From positions 1-5,835 of the forward strand of contig SXIE01000339.1 in assembly GCA_005772945.1 (NCBI GenBank): a DNA stretch of 5,835 nucleotides. Reading direction: 5' to 3'. Both the position numbers and the translations under genes were made by a program. This document shows positions 1-5,835 of this stretch, piece by piece. The stretch is from Pseudomonadota bacterium (lineage in GTDB: Bacteria; Myxococcota; UBA9042; PHBI01). Under the pieces are notes generated by a model. The model saw nothing but the letters and a program-made list of their open reading frames with translations. It was not told the origin of the DNA and ran no database searches. Numbering within the stretch: position 1 is the stretch's first letter; each line of letters starts with the position of its first letter.

Positions 1-498
1 CGGCGCGCGAAGCCGCGTTGGTGGATCGCGTGGTCGGGGCCGCTGACGCTCCTCGCGGCGGCGGTGGTGGCGCTATTGGTGACGGCGCGCGGGCCGGATG
101 GGCCGGGCGGGTCGGGGGACGCGGGCCCGGGGGGCGACGGGACGTATCAGGGCCAGGGGCCCGATGGGACGCGGGTCAAGGGTGGGGTGGCGATCGAGGG
201 GACGCTCGTGCGCGACGGGGCGCGGGCGGCGACGGATGCGCCGCTGGGCGAGCTCGGGCGCTTGAAGCACGGCGACCGGCTGAAGCTGCGTGTGCGCAAC
301 GCGGACGGGCAGACGGTGCGGGTCGAGAGCGAGGAGCCGACCGGGTGGGTCACGCTCTACGCCGGGCTCATCGCGGGCGAGGGGCTCGTGCCGGTGGACA
401 TGGTGGCCGAGCGCGGGACTCGCAGCGTGCTGCGGATTTCGATATGTCCGATGGTCGGTGACTGCGTCGTCGAGACGCATCGGATGGATGTCGATTGA
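1..498 (+). CDS. C-terminal part of a single-pass membrane protein, anti-sigma-factor-like (5' partial)
   Basis: The frame is open from the first base, so the true start lies upstream; 165 residues are visible. A basic stretch (RRAKPR, residues 1-6) precedes one hydrophobic helix at about residues 7-28, then a Gly/Pro/Asp-rich linker to about residue 55 and a small, mostly beta-looking domain to the end. By the positive-inside rule the missing N-terminus is cytoplasmic and the visible domain extracytoplasmic. That domain holds a Cys pair, C149 and C155 (ICPMVGDC), which could form a disulfide. The layout (cytoplasmic N-part, one helix, outside sensor) is that of many anti-sigma factors, and the pattern GDRLKLRV followed by a Gly-Trp strand faintly recalls DUF4384-type domains; both are inference. 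The stop overlaps the caspase-like gene start (TGATG), implying coupled translation. An internal GTG at 64 would cut the helix, so it is not favoured as a start. Confidence 0.6.
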   Translation, partial: RRAKPRWWIAWSGPLTLLAAAVVALLVTARGPDGPGGSGDAGPGGDGTYQGQGPDGTRVKGGVAIEGTLVRDGARAATDAPLGELGRLKHGDRLKLRVRNADGQTVRVESEEPTGWVTLYAGLIAGEGLVPVDMVAERGTRSVLRISICPMVGDCVVETHRMDVD

Positions 499-2069
499 TG
501 CTGCCCGGTGCCATCACTGCCATCGTCGCGATTGCGCAGCTGACGCAGGCGCTCCCGCCGGCGGGCGAGACGCGCTATGCGCTGGTGGTCGGCGCGCATG
601 TCGGGCGCAGCGACGAGACGACCCTTGCATATGCAGGCAAGGATGCGAAGCGCGTCTCCGAGGTGCTGATCGAGCTCGGCGGTTTTCAGCCCGACAACGT
701 CGTGACCTTGCAGGACCCAGATGCGGGGCGCTTCCGCGAGGCGCTCGGGCGGCTCAATTTGAGGGTGCGGAGCGAGCGGGCGGCAGGGCGATCGAGCCTC
801 TTGATGGTGTATTACTCGGGGCACGCGGATCAGCGCGCGCTGCACCTCGGGGAGTCGCTCTTGCCGTGGGACGAGCTCGTCACGACCGTGCAGGGGTCGG
901 CGGCCGAGCTGCGCTTGCTGGTGGTCGACGCCTGCCGCTCGGGGAGCGCGACGCGCGTGAAGGGTTTTCACGCCGAGGAGCCGGCGGCGCTTCCGCCGCT
1001 GCCCGATCCGTCGGCCGAGGGCGTCGCGATCTTCGCGTCGGCGACCCAAGGCGAGGACGCGCAGGAGTCCGATGCGATCGGGGCGTCGTTCTTCACGCAC
1101 CATCTGCTGGCGGGGCTGCGGGGCGCCGCTGACGAGGATGGCGACGCCGCGGTGACGCTCGAAGAGGTCTATCGCTATGCGCGCGACCAGACCGTCGCGA
1201 GCACGGTGACGACGCGGACGGGGGTGCAGCATCCGACCTACCGTTACGACTTCAAGGGCCGACAGAACGTGGTGCTGACGTCGGTGACGCCGAGCCGCTC
1301 GCAGGGGCGCGCGGTGCTGCCGGGCGACGGCGCGTTCTTCTTTCACGAGCGCGCGGCCGACGGGCCGCTCGCGGCCGAGGTGCACAGTCGCGGGCGGGGC
1401 ACGCGCGTCCTGCTGCCGAGTGGGCGCTACGTCGTGCGTTGGCGTCGTCCCGATCGCTATTACGAAGGGCCGCTCGAGGTCGTCGCGGGCAAGGATGCGG
1501 CCGTGGACCCGCAGAAGATGCGGGTCTTCGAGTATGCGCGGCTCGTGCGCAAGGGCGGGGGACCCGGGCTGGCGGCGGGTCTCCTGACGTTCGGAACGGT
1601 CGGCGCGGCGGCGCTCGAGCGCTATGGGCCCGGGGTCGGCGCCGGGGTCGCGCTCGGGGTCGAGCTCGAGGCGATCGGGATCGACGCGGTGCTGTGGTAC
1701 GCGCAGGCCGTGACGACGGCGGGCGCAGACCAGGCGGGGCTGGCGGCCATTCAGCGCGAGCTCGGGGTGCTGGCGGGGGTGCGCAAGGCGTTCGACTTCG
1801 GGCCGCTGGCGGTGTCGATCGGGCTGCGCGGCGGGGCGATCTTCACGCGCCAGGACTACGGCGATCCGAACGAGGCGGCGCGCCACACGGCGCTGCCCGC
1901 GCTGGAGGTCCCGCTGCGGCTCGATCTGGCGCTCGGCGGGCCGTTCTCGCTGGTGGCCGAGGGGGGCGTGCGTGTGCTGGGGGTCGAGGTGCAGCGCGAC
2001 CTCGACACGACCGAGTCCAAGACGGTGCTGGTCGGGTGGGGGCGCCTCGGGCTCGGGGTGGGGCTCTGA
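498..2069 (+). CDS. Caspase-family (peptidase C14-like) protein with C-terminal beta-barrel-like domain
   Basis: 523 residues. Residues 1-18 form a weak signal-peptide-like segment (hydrophobic AITAIVAIA, possible cleavage after TQA) without N-terminal positive charge. The caspase fold runs from about 25 to 260: strand YALVVGA (27-33), catalytic His109 in YYSGHA, catalytic Cys146 in VVDACRSGS, then FASATQGEDAQES (179-191) and the acidic loop DEDGDAAVTLEE (212-223). Both dyad residues are present, so it should be an active Cys protease cleaving after basic residues if metacaspase-like (inference). Residues about 264-352 look like a small beta domain (GRYVVRWRRPDRYYEG). Residues about 357-523 are Gly-rich alternating strands suggestive of an outer-membrane barrel. 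ATG at 498 is chosen over TTG at 495 because it overlaps the previous stop. The 3' end overlaps the lipoprotein gene in the same TGATG manner. Substrate unknown; envelope location depends on the weak signal peptide. Confidence 0.88.
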   Translation: MLPGAITAIVAIAQLTQALPPAGETRYALVVGAHVGRSDETTLAYAGKDAKRVSEVLIELGGFQPDNVVTLQDPDAGRFREALGRLNLRVRSERAAGRSSLLMVYYSGHADQRALHLGESLLPWDELVTTVQGSAAELRLLVVDACRSGSATRVKGFHAEEPAALPPLPDPSAEGVAIFASATQGEDAQESDAIGASFFTHHLLAGLRGAADEDGDAAVTLEEVYRYARDQTVASTVTTRTGVQHPTYRYDFKGRQNVVLTSVTPSRSQGRAVLPGDGAFFFHERAADGPLAAEVHSRGRGTRVLLPSGRYVVRWRRPDRYYEGPLEVVAGKDAAVDPQKMRVFEYARLVRKGGGPGLAAGLLTFGTVGAAALERYGPGVGAGVALGVELEAIGIDAVLWYAQAVTTAGADQAGLAAIQRELGVLAGVRKAFDFGPLAVSIGLRGGAIFTRQDYGDPNEAARHTALPALEVPLRLDLALGGPFSLVAEGGVRVLGVEVQRDLDTTESKTVLVGWGRLGLGVGL

Positions 2070-2731
2070 TGGGCGCGCATGGCGGCAGGCGGGTGTGGTT
2101 GGGGCTGGTGGCGGCGGCGGCGGCGGCGGGCGGAACGGCGTGCGATCCGCTCACCGAGGGCGGTTGGGATGGGACGCCCGCGATGGTCGTGCGCGGGTTC
2201 TTGCGGACGCTGGCGCCGAGCGCCGACGAGGTGAAGCTCGGGCTCGCGTTGGTGTGGACGCCGCTTGGCGAGGAACATGGGGCGCTGGATATCGAGAGCG
2301 TACGGGTCGAGCGGCATGTGGCGCTCGGCGAGTTCGAGCTCGAGGTGCGCGCGGCGCCCGCCCGGGATCTGCTCGCGGGGGACGTGCCGGTCGCGGTGGC
2401 GATGTTCGCGGTCGTCGACTTGAACGAGGCGGAGGAGGCGAGCGCGGCGGGCACGGCGCAGGCGCTGCGCGCGATCGTGCATGGCGTTTCGGAGGACCAC
2501 TACCTTCTCTACGTGCCCGATGCGGAGGGTGCGCGCGCGTCGCTGGCGCCGTTCGTCGCCAACCCGATCGCGCTGCGCGACGGGTTCAATCTGGCCGTGG
2601 GCTTGTGTCGCGCGGGAAGGCCGAGTCAACTCCTGGTCGTATCGCCCGAGCCGATCGCCGTGGCCTCGCCCGACGAGGCGCGCACGGGCGCGTGCATCGA
2701 CGTCTTCTGGGGTGCGTGGCGATCGGATTGA
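2069..2731 (+). CDS. Putative lipoprotein of unknown function, caspase-operon partner
   Basis: 220 residues starting at the ATG that overlaps the caspase-like gene stop; this start gives a clean lipoprotein signal: basic GGRR (5-8), hydrophobic WLGLVAAAAAAGG (10-22), and a lipobox-like end GTAC with the lipidated Cys at C25. Residue +2 is Asp, which in enteric bacteria would favour inner-membrane retention, a rule that does not transfer reliably to myxobacteria. The mature part is acidic and mixed alpha/beta, with segments such as VKLGLALVWTPLG, a hydrophobic strand VPVAVAMFAVVDL, and YLLYVPDAEG. Two late cysteines, C180 and C209, could pair. I recognise no family. Tight coupling to the caspase-like gene implies near-stoichiometric production and a shared envelope role, perhaps as partner, inhibitor or substrate of the caspase; that role is inference only. 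Confidence 0.82.
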   Translation: MGAHGGRRVWLGLVAAAAAAGGTACDPLTEGGWDGTPAMVVRGFLRTLAPSADEVKLGLALVWTPLGEEHGALDIESVRVERHVALGEFELEVRAAPARDLLAGDVPVAVAMFAVVDLNEAEEASAAGTAQALRAIVHGVSEDHYLLYVPDAEGARASLAPFVANPIALRDGFNLAVGLCRAGRPSQLLVVSPEPIAVASPDEARTGACIDVFWGAWRSD

Positions 2732-2788
2732 GGGCCGCCATCGAAAGCGTGTCCGCGGGAAACGGCTCGCGGGTCGAGAACGTGGAAG

Positions 2789-2813
2789 CCGAGCGACCTG
2801 GCTCGGACCGAGC
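2789..2813. repeat. Three-arm nested inverted repeat in the spacer before the large lipoprotein gene
   Basis: CCGAGC (2789-2794), six bases, GCTCGG (2801-2806), one base, CCGAGC (2808-2813). The middle arm can pair with either flank: with the left arm it makes a 6-bp stem and 6-base loop; with the right arm it forms a perfect 13-base odd palindrome, a DNA-binding-site-like dyad. There is no T-run after it, so it is not a standard intrinsic terminator. It sits 23 bases before the ATG at 2837 and just ahead of the likely ribosome binding site. It may be an operator or an mRNA fold; in DNA this GC-rich it may also be chance. Confidence 0.45.
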
Positions 2814-2819
2814 AACATC

Positions 2820-2826
2820 GAGGGAG
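2820..2826 (+). promoter_or_regulatory. Ribosome binding site of the 535-residue lipoprotein gene
   Basis: GAGGGAG lies ten bases before the ATG at 2837. It is the clearest Shine-Dalgarno-like purine run in the spacer and supports that start, which also gives a good lipoprotein signal. This gene, unlike the two before it, appears to initiate independently rather than by stop/start overlap. Confidence 0.6.
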
Positions 2827-2836
2827 CGCGATCATC

Positions 2837-4444
2837 ATGAAACTCCACCATGTCATCCTCATCTCGTCGCTCGCGGCCGGTGCTTGCACCGACGAGCAAG
2901 AACCGACCATCGGGCGTCCGCTGCCCGTGACGCCGGCGTCGGTCTCGGCCGCGTCGGTCAAGAACGTGCGGACCCTGGCCGAGCAGCTCTGGCGGGCCGA
3001 GAATTGGCTCGGCGAAACCAAGGGGATCGGCGGGCTCGGGGCGGTCTTCGGGTCGAGCGAGGAGGCGCCGATCGACGACGGGACGGGCTCGCAAGGCGAT
3101 GCGCGGCAGCGGCTGATCTTGCCGGACGAGCAGGCGGACTTCGACGAGGTGATGGACAACGTCACCGCGTTCCTGAACGAGCGTGTCCTCGTCGCCTCGC
3201 AGATCGAGTCGAAGACGGATACGGCCGTGACCTACCGGCTCGCGCCCGCGACGTTCTGCGATCCGGAGTGGGAGCAGTTCGAGGACTGCAAGGAGGTCTT
3301 GGCCGCGATCGACGTGCGCGTGCGGGCGACCTCGCTGGCCGAAGGGGACGTCGATCTGACGCTGCTGCTCGGGGCCGATCAGAAGCGGGCTGCGGAGTTC
3401 GCGCTGCATGCGGATCTGCTCTCGGCGCAGGTCGAGCTCGGCGAGGCGGCGGATCTCTTGAACCGGATCTCGGTGGCGTTTTCGGAGGGGGAGGCGGTGC
3501 CGGTGTTGACGCGGGCCAGCGGGACGGCGGGGGTCTCGATGCGGCGCCTCACCGCGGAGGATCTCGAGCTGCAGGCGTTCGTCACCGCGCCGATCGCGCT
3601 GACGCTGACCGATGGGAGCGCGTCGCAGACGCTCGACGTGGAGAAGGGGCGGGCGTCGCTGGGTCTGAATGTCGCGGGGGACCGGGCGGTGGTCGATGTG
3701 GAGCTCGGCAAGATCGCGGTGCGCGGGGACAAGAGCCTGGTCGTGCCGAGCGAGGAGAGCGGGGGCGAGGCGTGCTTAGCGACGCCGGACGGTGGCTTCG
3801 AGTGCACGCCGGTCGAGCCCGAGCCGGCGCCCGAGGTGACGGGGACTTTCACGCTGACGGCGGGCCCGATCGCAGCCTGGGCGGAGCTCACGGATGACGC
3901 GCGCCACATCGATCTGAAGGGCCTGGTCGCAGGGCCGTTGGCGCTGGCGCTGGACGACACCAAGGTCATCGAGTTCACGGTGGGGGATCTGCGGCCGCTC
4001 GACATGCTGCTCGAGGTCACCGAGTCGCCGGTCCCGACGCCGGCGCCGGCGGACCCCCCGGTGGATCCGATCGATGGCATGGAGCCGGACGCCGCGCAGA
4101 CGATCGACGCGACGTTCTCGCACGGGTTCGCCGTGACGCTCTTCGCGAAGCTGGCCGGACAGCCGGACACGTTCCTGCTTCCGAACACGAGCTGGACCGA
4201 GGACGAGGAGCTGGGCGCCCATGCCGATGGCGAGAAGCCGGCGTTTCACATCTCGGAGGCGGGCATGGTCGTGAGCGGCGCGACGCTGACCCTGACGAGC
4301 AAGATGCGGCCGACCGTGGTCGTCGCGGCCGGGCAGTGCGTGTCGGCGCCGACGGACGCGCCGCTGGTCGAGGGCGACGAGCCGACCTCGGACGACGAGC
4401 ATCCCTGGGATCTGCGTGTCGGGGACCAGTGCCCGGCCGAGTGA
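2837..4444 (+). CDS. Large putative lipoprotein with diverged internal repeats, function unknown
   Basis: 535 residues. The N-terminus MKLHHVILISSLAAGAC is a short lipoprotein signal with lipidated C17 followed by Thr-Asp-Glu, so the mature protein is membrane-anchored outside the cytoplasm. The mature chain is acidic and mostly beta-strand-like. Two segments align by eye, about residues 243-279 (VTAPIALTLTDG) and 358-394 (VAGPLALALDDT), suggesting a duplicated domain with a period near 115 residues. A Pro-rich linker (about 397-412) separates a last domain. Six cysteines besides C17 fall in three pairs: C141/C151 and C313/C323, both C-x9-C, and C501/C532, consistent with disulfides in an oxidising compartment. 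One rare TTA codon occurs (Leu314). It follows the caspase-like operon by 105 bases with its own ribosome binding site, so it may be cotranscribed or separate. No enzymatic motif was recognised; a surface or adhesion-like role would be a guess. Confidence 0.85.
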   Translation: MKLHHVILISSLAAGACTDEQEPTIGRPLPVTPASVSAASVKNVRTLAEQLWRAENWLGETKGIGGLGAVFGSSEEAPIDDGTGSQGDARQRLILPDEQADFDEVMDNVTAFLNERVLVASQIESKTDTAVTYRLAPATFCDPEWEQFEDCKEVLAAIDVRVRATSLAEGDVDLTLLLGADQKRAAEFALHADLLSAQVELGEAADLLNRISVAFSEGEAVPVLTRASGTAGVSMRRLTAEDLELQAFVTAPIALTLTDGSASQTLDVEKGRASLGLNVAGDRAVVDVELGKIAVRGDKSLVVPSEESGGEACLATPDGGFECTPVEPEPAPEVTGTFTLTAGPIAAWAELTDDARHIDLKGLVAGPLALALDDTKVIEFTVGDLRPLDMLLEVTESPVPTPAPADPPVDPIDGMEPDAAQTIDATFSHGFAVTLFAKLAGQPDTFLLPNTSWTEDEELGAHADGEKPAFHISEAGMVVSGATLTLTSKMRPTVVVAAGQCVSAPTDAPLVEGDEPTSDDEHPWDLRVGDQCPAE

Positions 4445-4480
4445 CGTGAGGGCGCTGGCGACCCCGGCACCTCGTTCTGT

Positions 4481-4486
4481 TAGGAT
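4481..4486 (+). promoter_or_regulatory. Candidate -10 element (TAGGAT) for the small-protein/nucleotidyltransferase pair
   Basis: TAGGAT fits the TANNNT pattern of a sigma-70-type -10 box and stands out in GC-rich DNA. Its last T is five bases before the ATG at 4492, so transcription would begin at or next to that ATG, which predicts a leaderless mRNA. No convincing -35 hexamer is visible. Alternatively, GGATGGGG (4483-4490) is only a purine-rich stretch too close to the start to work as a normal ribosome binding site. Confidence 0.35.
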
Positions 4487-4491
4487 GGGGT

Positions 4492-4749
4492 ATGCGTGAC
4501 GCGCCCACCGAAGCCGAGCAAGCACGAGCCGCCTCGCGACGCGCACATTGGCGGGCGGGCGTTCGTCGGCGGCCGGACCCCGCGGCCGGTGGCCCCGACG
4601 CCGCGGCGTTTGCGCGGGAGTTCTGGGCCGGCGCCGATGCGACTGTTCGCTTCGATGCGGTCGTGCAAATGGCCCTCGAATCGGAGATTCTCAAAGGCCA
4701 TGAGCCTCCAGACCGACTTCAGAGATCTCTTGGCGGAGTTCGCCGCTGA
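4492..4749 (+). CDS. Small charged protein preceding a nucleotidyltransferase, possible module partner
   Basis: 85 residues. The N-terminal half is Ala/Arg-rich and low complexity; the C-terminal half (AREFWAGADATVRFDAVVQ, then EPPDRLQRSLGGVRR) looks helical. From memory, small genes ending in a similar RLQRS/RVxR pattern often sit directly before minimal nucleotidyltransferase genes; this is recall, not a search. The gene overlaps the next one by 50 bases in another frame, so the two are almost certainly translated together. The third-position G/C is about 65 percent by hand count, well below neighbouring genes, which weakens the coding call or points to recent transfer. The competing reading is the in-frame extension of the downstream gene from ATG 4496, which I reject because it is Arg/Pro-rich without family character. 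A role as antitoxin or chaperone of the enzyme is inference. Confidence 0.55.
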   Translation: MRDAPTEAEQARAASRRAHWRAGVRRRPDPAAGGPDAAAFAREFWAGADATVRFDAVVQMALESEILKGHEPPDRLQRSLGGVRR

Positions 4750-5158
4750 GGGCGTCGCGTACCTGATCGTCGGCGGGTACGCGGTCGCGTATCACGCCGA
4801 GCCCAGGTTCACGAAGGATCTCGACGTGTGGATCGACGACTCCACGGGGAACCTCGAGCGTGTGCGGCGGGCCCTCGAGCGGTTTGGTGCGCCCCCGGAG
4901 CTGCTCGATGCGCTGGCCGATGCCTCCCCCACCGACGTCCTTTGGATGGGTCGGCCGCCGGCCCGCATCGACCTCTTGAAGGGCGTCCCCGGCGGCGTAT
5001 TCGTCGATGCGTTTGCACGACACGTGCGGGCGGTTTGGGAAGGGGTACCGGTCGCCATCGTGAGTCGCGAGGACCTCATCGACCTCAAGCGGGCCAGCGG
5101 ACGGCCGGTCGACCTCCTCGATGTCGTGGCCTTGGAGGCGATGCGACCGGGATCATGA
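4700..5158 (+). CDS. Minimal nucleotidyltransferase (DUF6036 / AbiEii-like superfamily)
   Basis: 152 residues, the typical size of a stand-alone minimal nucleotidyltransferase. The active-site signature is complete: GG at 25-26 (YLIVGGYAVAYHAEPRF), R36 and T38, metal-binding D40 and D42 (KDLDVW), and the third carboxylate D91 in ARIDLL. The C-terminal pattern SREDLIDLKRASGRPVDLLD (122-141) is the usual tail of this group. Known members of the wider fold transfer nucleotides to proteins, RNA or small molecules; the AbiEii branch includes type IV toxins. The substrate here is unknown. ATG 4700 is chosen because the family begins shortly before the FRDLLAEF helix; ATG 4496 is in frame but adds a low-complexity R/P stretch. 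No strong ribosome binding site precedes 4700 (AAGG only two bases away), consistent with coupling to the overlapping upstream gene. It could be a toxin-antitoxin-like element or a housekeeping modifier. Confidence 0.82.
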   Translation: MSLQTDFRDLLAEFAAEGVAYLIVGGYAVAYHAEPRFTKDLDVWIDDSTGNLERVRRALERFGAPPELLDALADASPTDVLWMGRPPARIDLLKGVPGGVFVDAFARHVRAVWEGVPVAIVSREDLIDLKRASGRPVDLLDVVALEAMRPGS

Positions 5159-5187
5159 CGGAGCCGACGGGGTCCGCTATCGACGCG

Positions 5188-5835
5188 CTATCCGCCGAAG
5201 AGGCGGTTCCAGCCCTCGGGGAGCGGGCCCTCGAGGACTGCCTCCATCTTGGCCACGTCGGCGAGCGCGAACGAGACGCGCACCATGGCGCCCACGCGCT
5301 CGCCCTGGCGCAACGTCACCTGCACGGTGGCGATGGGGGCCGGGCGCGGGGTGCCGTCCTCGTTCGTGAGGGGCTCTTCCGAGACGATCTTGCCCTCGGC
5401 GACGACCTCCTTGCCGAGGCGCAGGCTCTGGATGTAGCGGATCTGCAGCGACGTGGTGAGGCCGATGCGCCCGCGCAGGCCGACCAGCGTCCAGCCCGCG
5501 ACCTCGTCGGCGATCATCGCCTGTAGGCCGCCATGCAGGATCCCCGGCGGGCCGTCGTAGCCGGCGCCGAGCGTGAAGCGTGTGCGCACGAACTCCCCGT
5601 CGCGCTCGAAGCGCAGGCGCAGGCCGAGACCGTTGTGCGGACCGCAGCCGAAGCAGGTTTGCGTCGCGCCGAAGGTGTAGGGGTCGAGCGCGTCGTGCTC
5701 GGTCACGAGCGGCGTGAGCGGGGCGTGCGGCGGATGGTCGTGCGCGCCGTGATCCGCCGCGTGCGGGGGATCGTGAGGCGCATGGACGTGGGGCGGGTGC
5801 GACGGCGACGACGTGGATGACGATGACGATGACGA
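5188..5835 (-). CDS. PaaI-family hotdog-fold thioesterase, probably 5' partial with a His-rich N-terminal extension
   Basis: The core is 172 residues counted from the GTG at 5706-5704: CFGCGPHNGLGL (18-29), a family-typical opening, then GILHGGLQAMIADEVAGW (55-72) with the HGG turn and D67/E68 on the hotdog helix, followed by beta strands such as TSLQIRYIQSL. Such proteins hydrolyse acyl-CoA thioesters in the cytoplasm; the acyl group cannot be told from sequence. The frame stays open from that GTG to the window edge (43 more codons) with no other start codon, no ribosome binding site before the GTG and strongly G/C third positions, so I favour a start outside the window. The extension has a Ser tract and then nine His in 25 residues. 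If the GTG is the real start, the CDS is 5188-5706. It converges on the nucleotidyltransferase gene with only 29 bases between stops. Confidence 0.8.
   Translation of the reverse strand, partial: SSSSSSSTSSPSHPPHVHAPHDPPHAADHGAHDHPPHAPLTPLVTEHDALDPYTFGATQTCFGCGPHNGLGLRLRFERDGEFVRTRFTLGAGYDGPPGILHGGLQAMIADEVAGWTLVGLRGRIGLTTSLQIRYIQSLRLGKEVVAEGKIVSEEPLTNEDGTPRPAPIATVQVTLRQGERVGAMVRVSFALADVAKMEAVLEGPLPEGWNRLFGG
5816..5835. repeat. GATGAC hexanucleotide tandem repeat, cut by the window edge
   Basis: Three full GATGAC units (5816-5833) plus GA run into the end of the window, so the true copy number is unknown. On the minus strand, in the thioesterase frame, each unit encodes Ser-Ser. A six-base unit changes length without shifting frame, so copy-number change would alter the length of a Ser tract rather than switch the gene off. 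Confidence 0.7.

Noticed and set aside
357..1886. Long minus-strand open frame (about 509 codons) opposite the caspase-like gene
   Set aside because: Arg/His/Pro-rich translation without family character; it mirrors the GC-rich codon bias of the sense gene, which has a clear catalytic dyad.
1856..3409. Long minus-strand open frame (about 517 codons) spanning two lipoprotein genes
   Set aside because: Arg-rich low-complexity product and runs across two sense genes with good lipoprotein signals; an antisense shadow.
3776..3778. Rare TTA leucine codon as a regulatory (bldA-like) switch
   Set aside because: A single TTA in a long gene; bldA-type control is a Streptomyces feature and nothing here suggests that lineage.
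1972..3897. Long plus-strand open frame (about 641 codons) in a third frame
   Set aside because: Gly/Arg/Ala-only composition crossing three better supported genes; it is an out-of-frame artefact of GC-rich DNA.
4496..4699. N-terminal extension of the nucleotidyltransferase from ATG 4496
   Set aside because: The added 68 residues are Pro/Arg-rich with no resemblance to the family, whose homologs as I know them start just before the first helix; not fully excluded because G/C is high at this frame's third position.
5192..5206. CCGCC-GAAGA-GGCGG hairpin between convergent genes as a bidirectional terminator
   Set aside because: The 5-bp stem lies inside the last thioesterase codons and lacks a T-run on either side; too weak to call.
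5533..5820. Plus-strand open frame of 95 codons at the right edge
   Set aside because: Antisense to the conserved thioesterase core; Arg/Val-rich and no recognisable features.

Overview
The window is very GC-rich with strong G/C preference at third codon positions, and carries long spurious antisense frames as a result. A caspase-fold protein, several lipoproteins and an anti-sigma-like membrane protein sit together. That combination suggests a large-genome, predatory or social deltaproteobacterium (myxobacterium / Polyangia type). This assignment is an inference from style and gene content, not from a marker gene.

Left part (1-2731, + strand): a tightly coupled operon. It begins inside a gene for a single-pass membrane protein with an extracytoplasmic Cys-pair domain, which could be the C-terminal part of an anti-sigma-like regulator. 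The next gene starts on the overlapping TGATG and encodes a 523-residue caspase-like (C14) protein with an intact His/Cys dyad (H109, C146), a putative signal peptide and a C-terminal region that looks like an outer-membrane beta-barrel. A second TGATG overlap leads to a 220-residue lipoprotein of unknown function. The likely theme is an envelope-located caspase-fold protein with lipoprotein partners, possibly under sigma/anti-sigma control. The sigma gene, if present, lies upstream and outside the window.

Middle (2732-4444, + strand): a 105-base spacer with a three-arm nested palindrome, then a 535-residue acidic, beta-rich lipoprotein with diverged internal repeats and three Cys pairs. It is probably part of the same envelope locus, but may be separately controlled.

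Right part (4492-5158, + strand): a compact two-gene module, a small 85-residue charged protein overlapping by 50 bases a 152-residue minimal nucleotidyltransferase (GG, D-x-D and third Asp all present). It resembles toxin-antitoxin-like or mobile accessory pairs. The small gene has clearly poorer G/C third-position bias than its neighbours.

Right edge (5188-5835, - strand): a convergent PaaI-type hotdog thioesterase gene. Its frame stays open to the window edge through a His/Pro-rich stretch and a Ser tract encoded by a GATGAC hexamer repeat, so the N-terminus is probably longer than the core family and lies partly outside the window. No RNA genes, insertion sequences or CRISPR arrays were seen.
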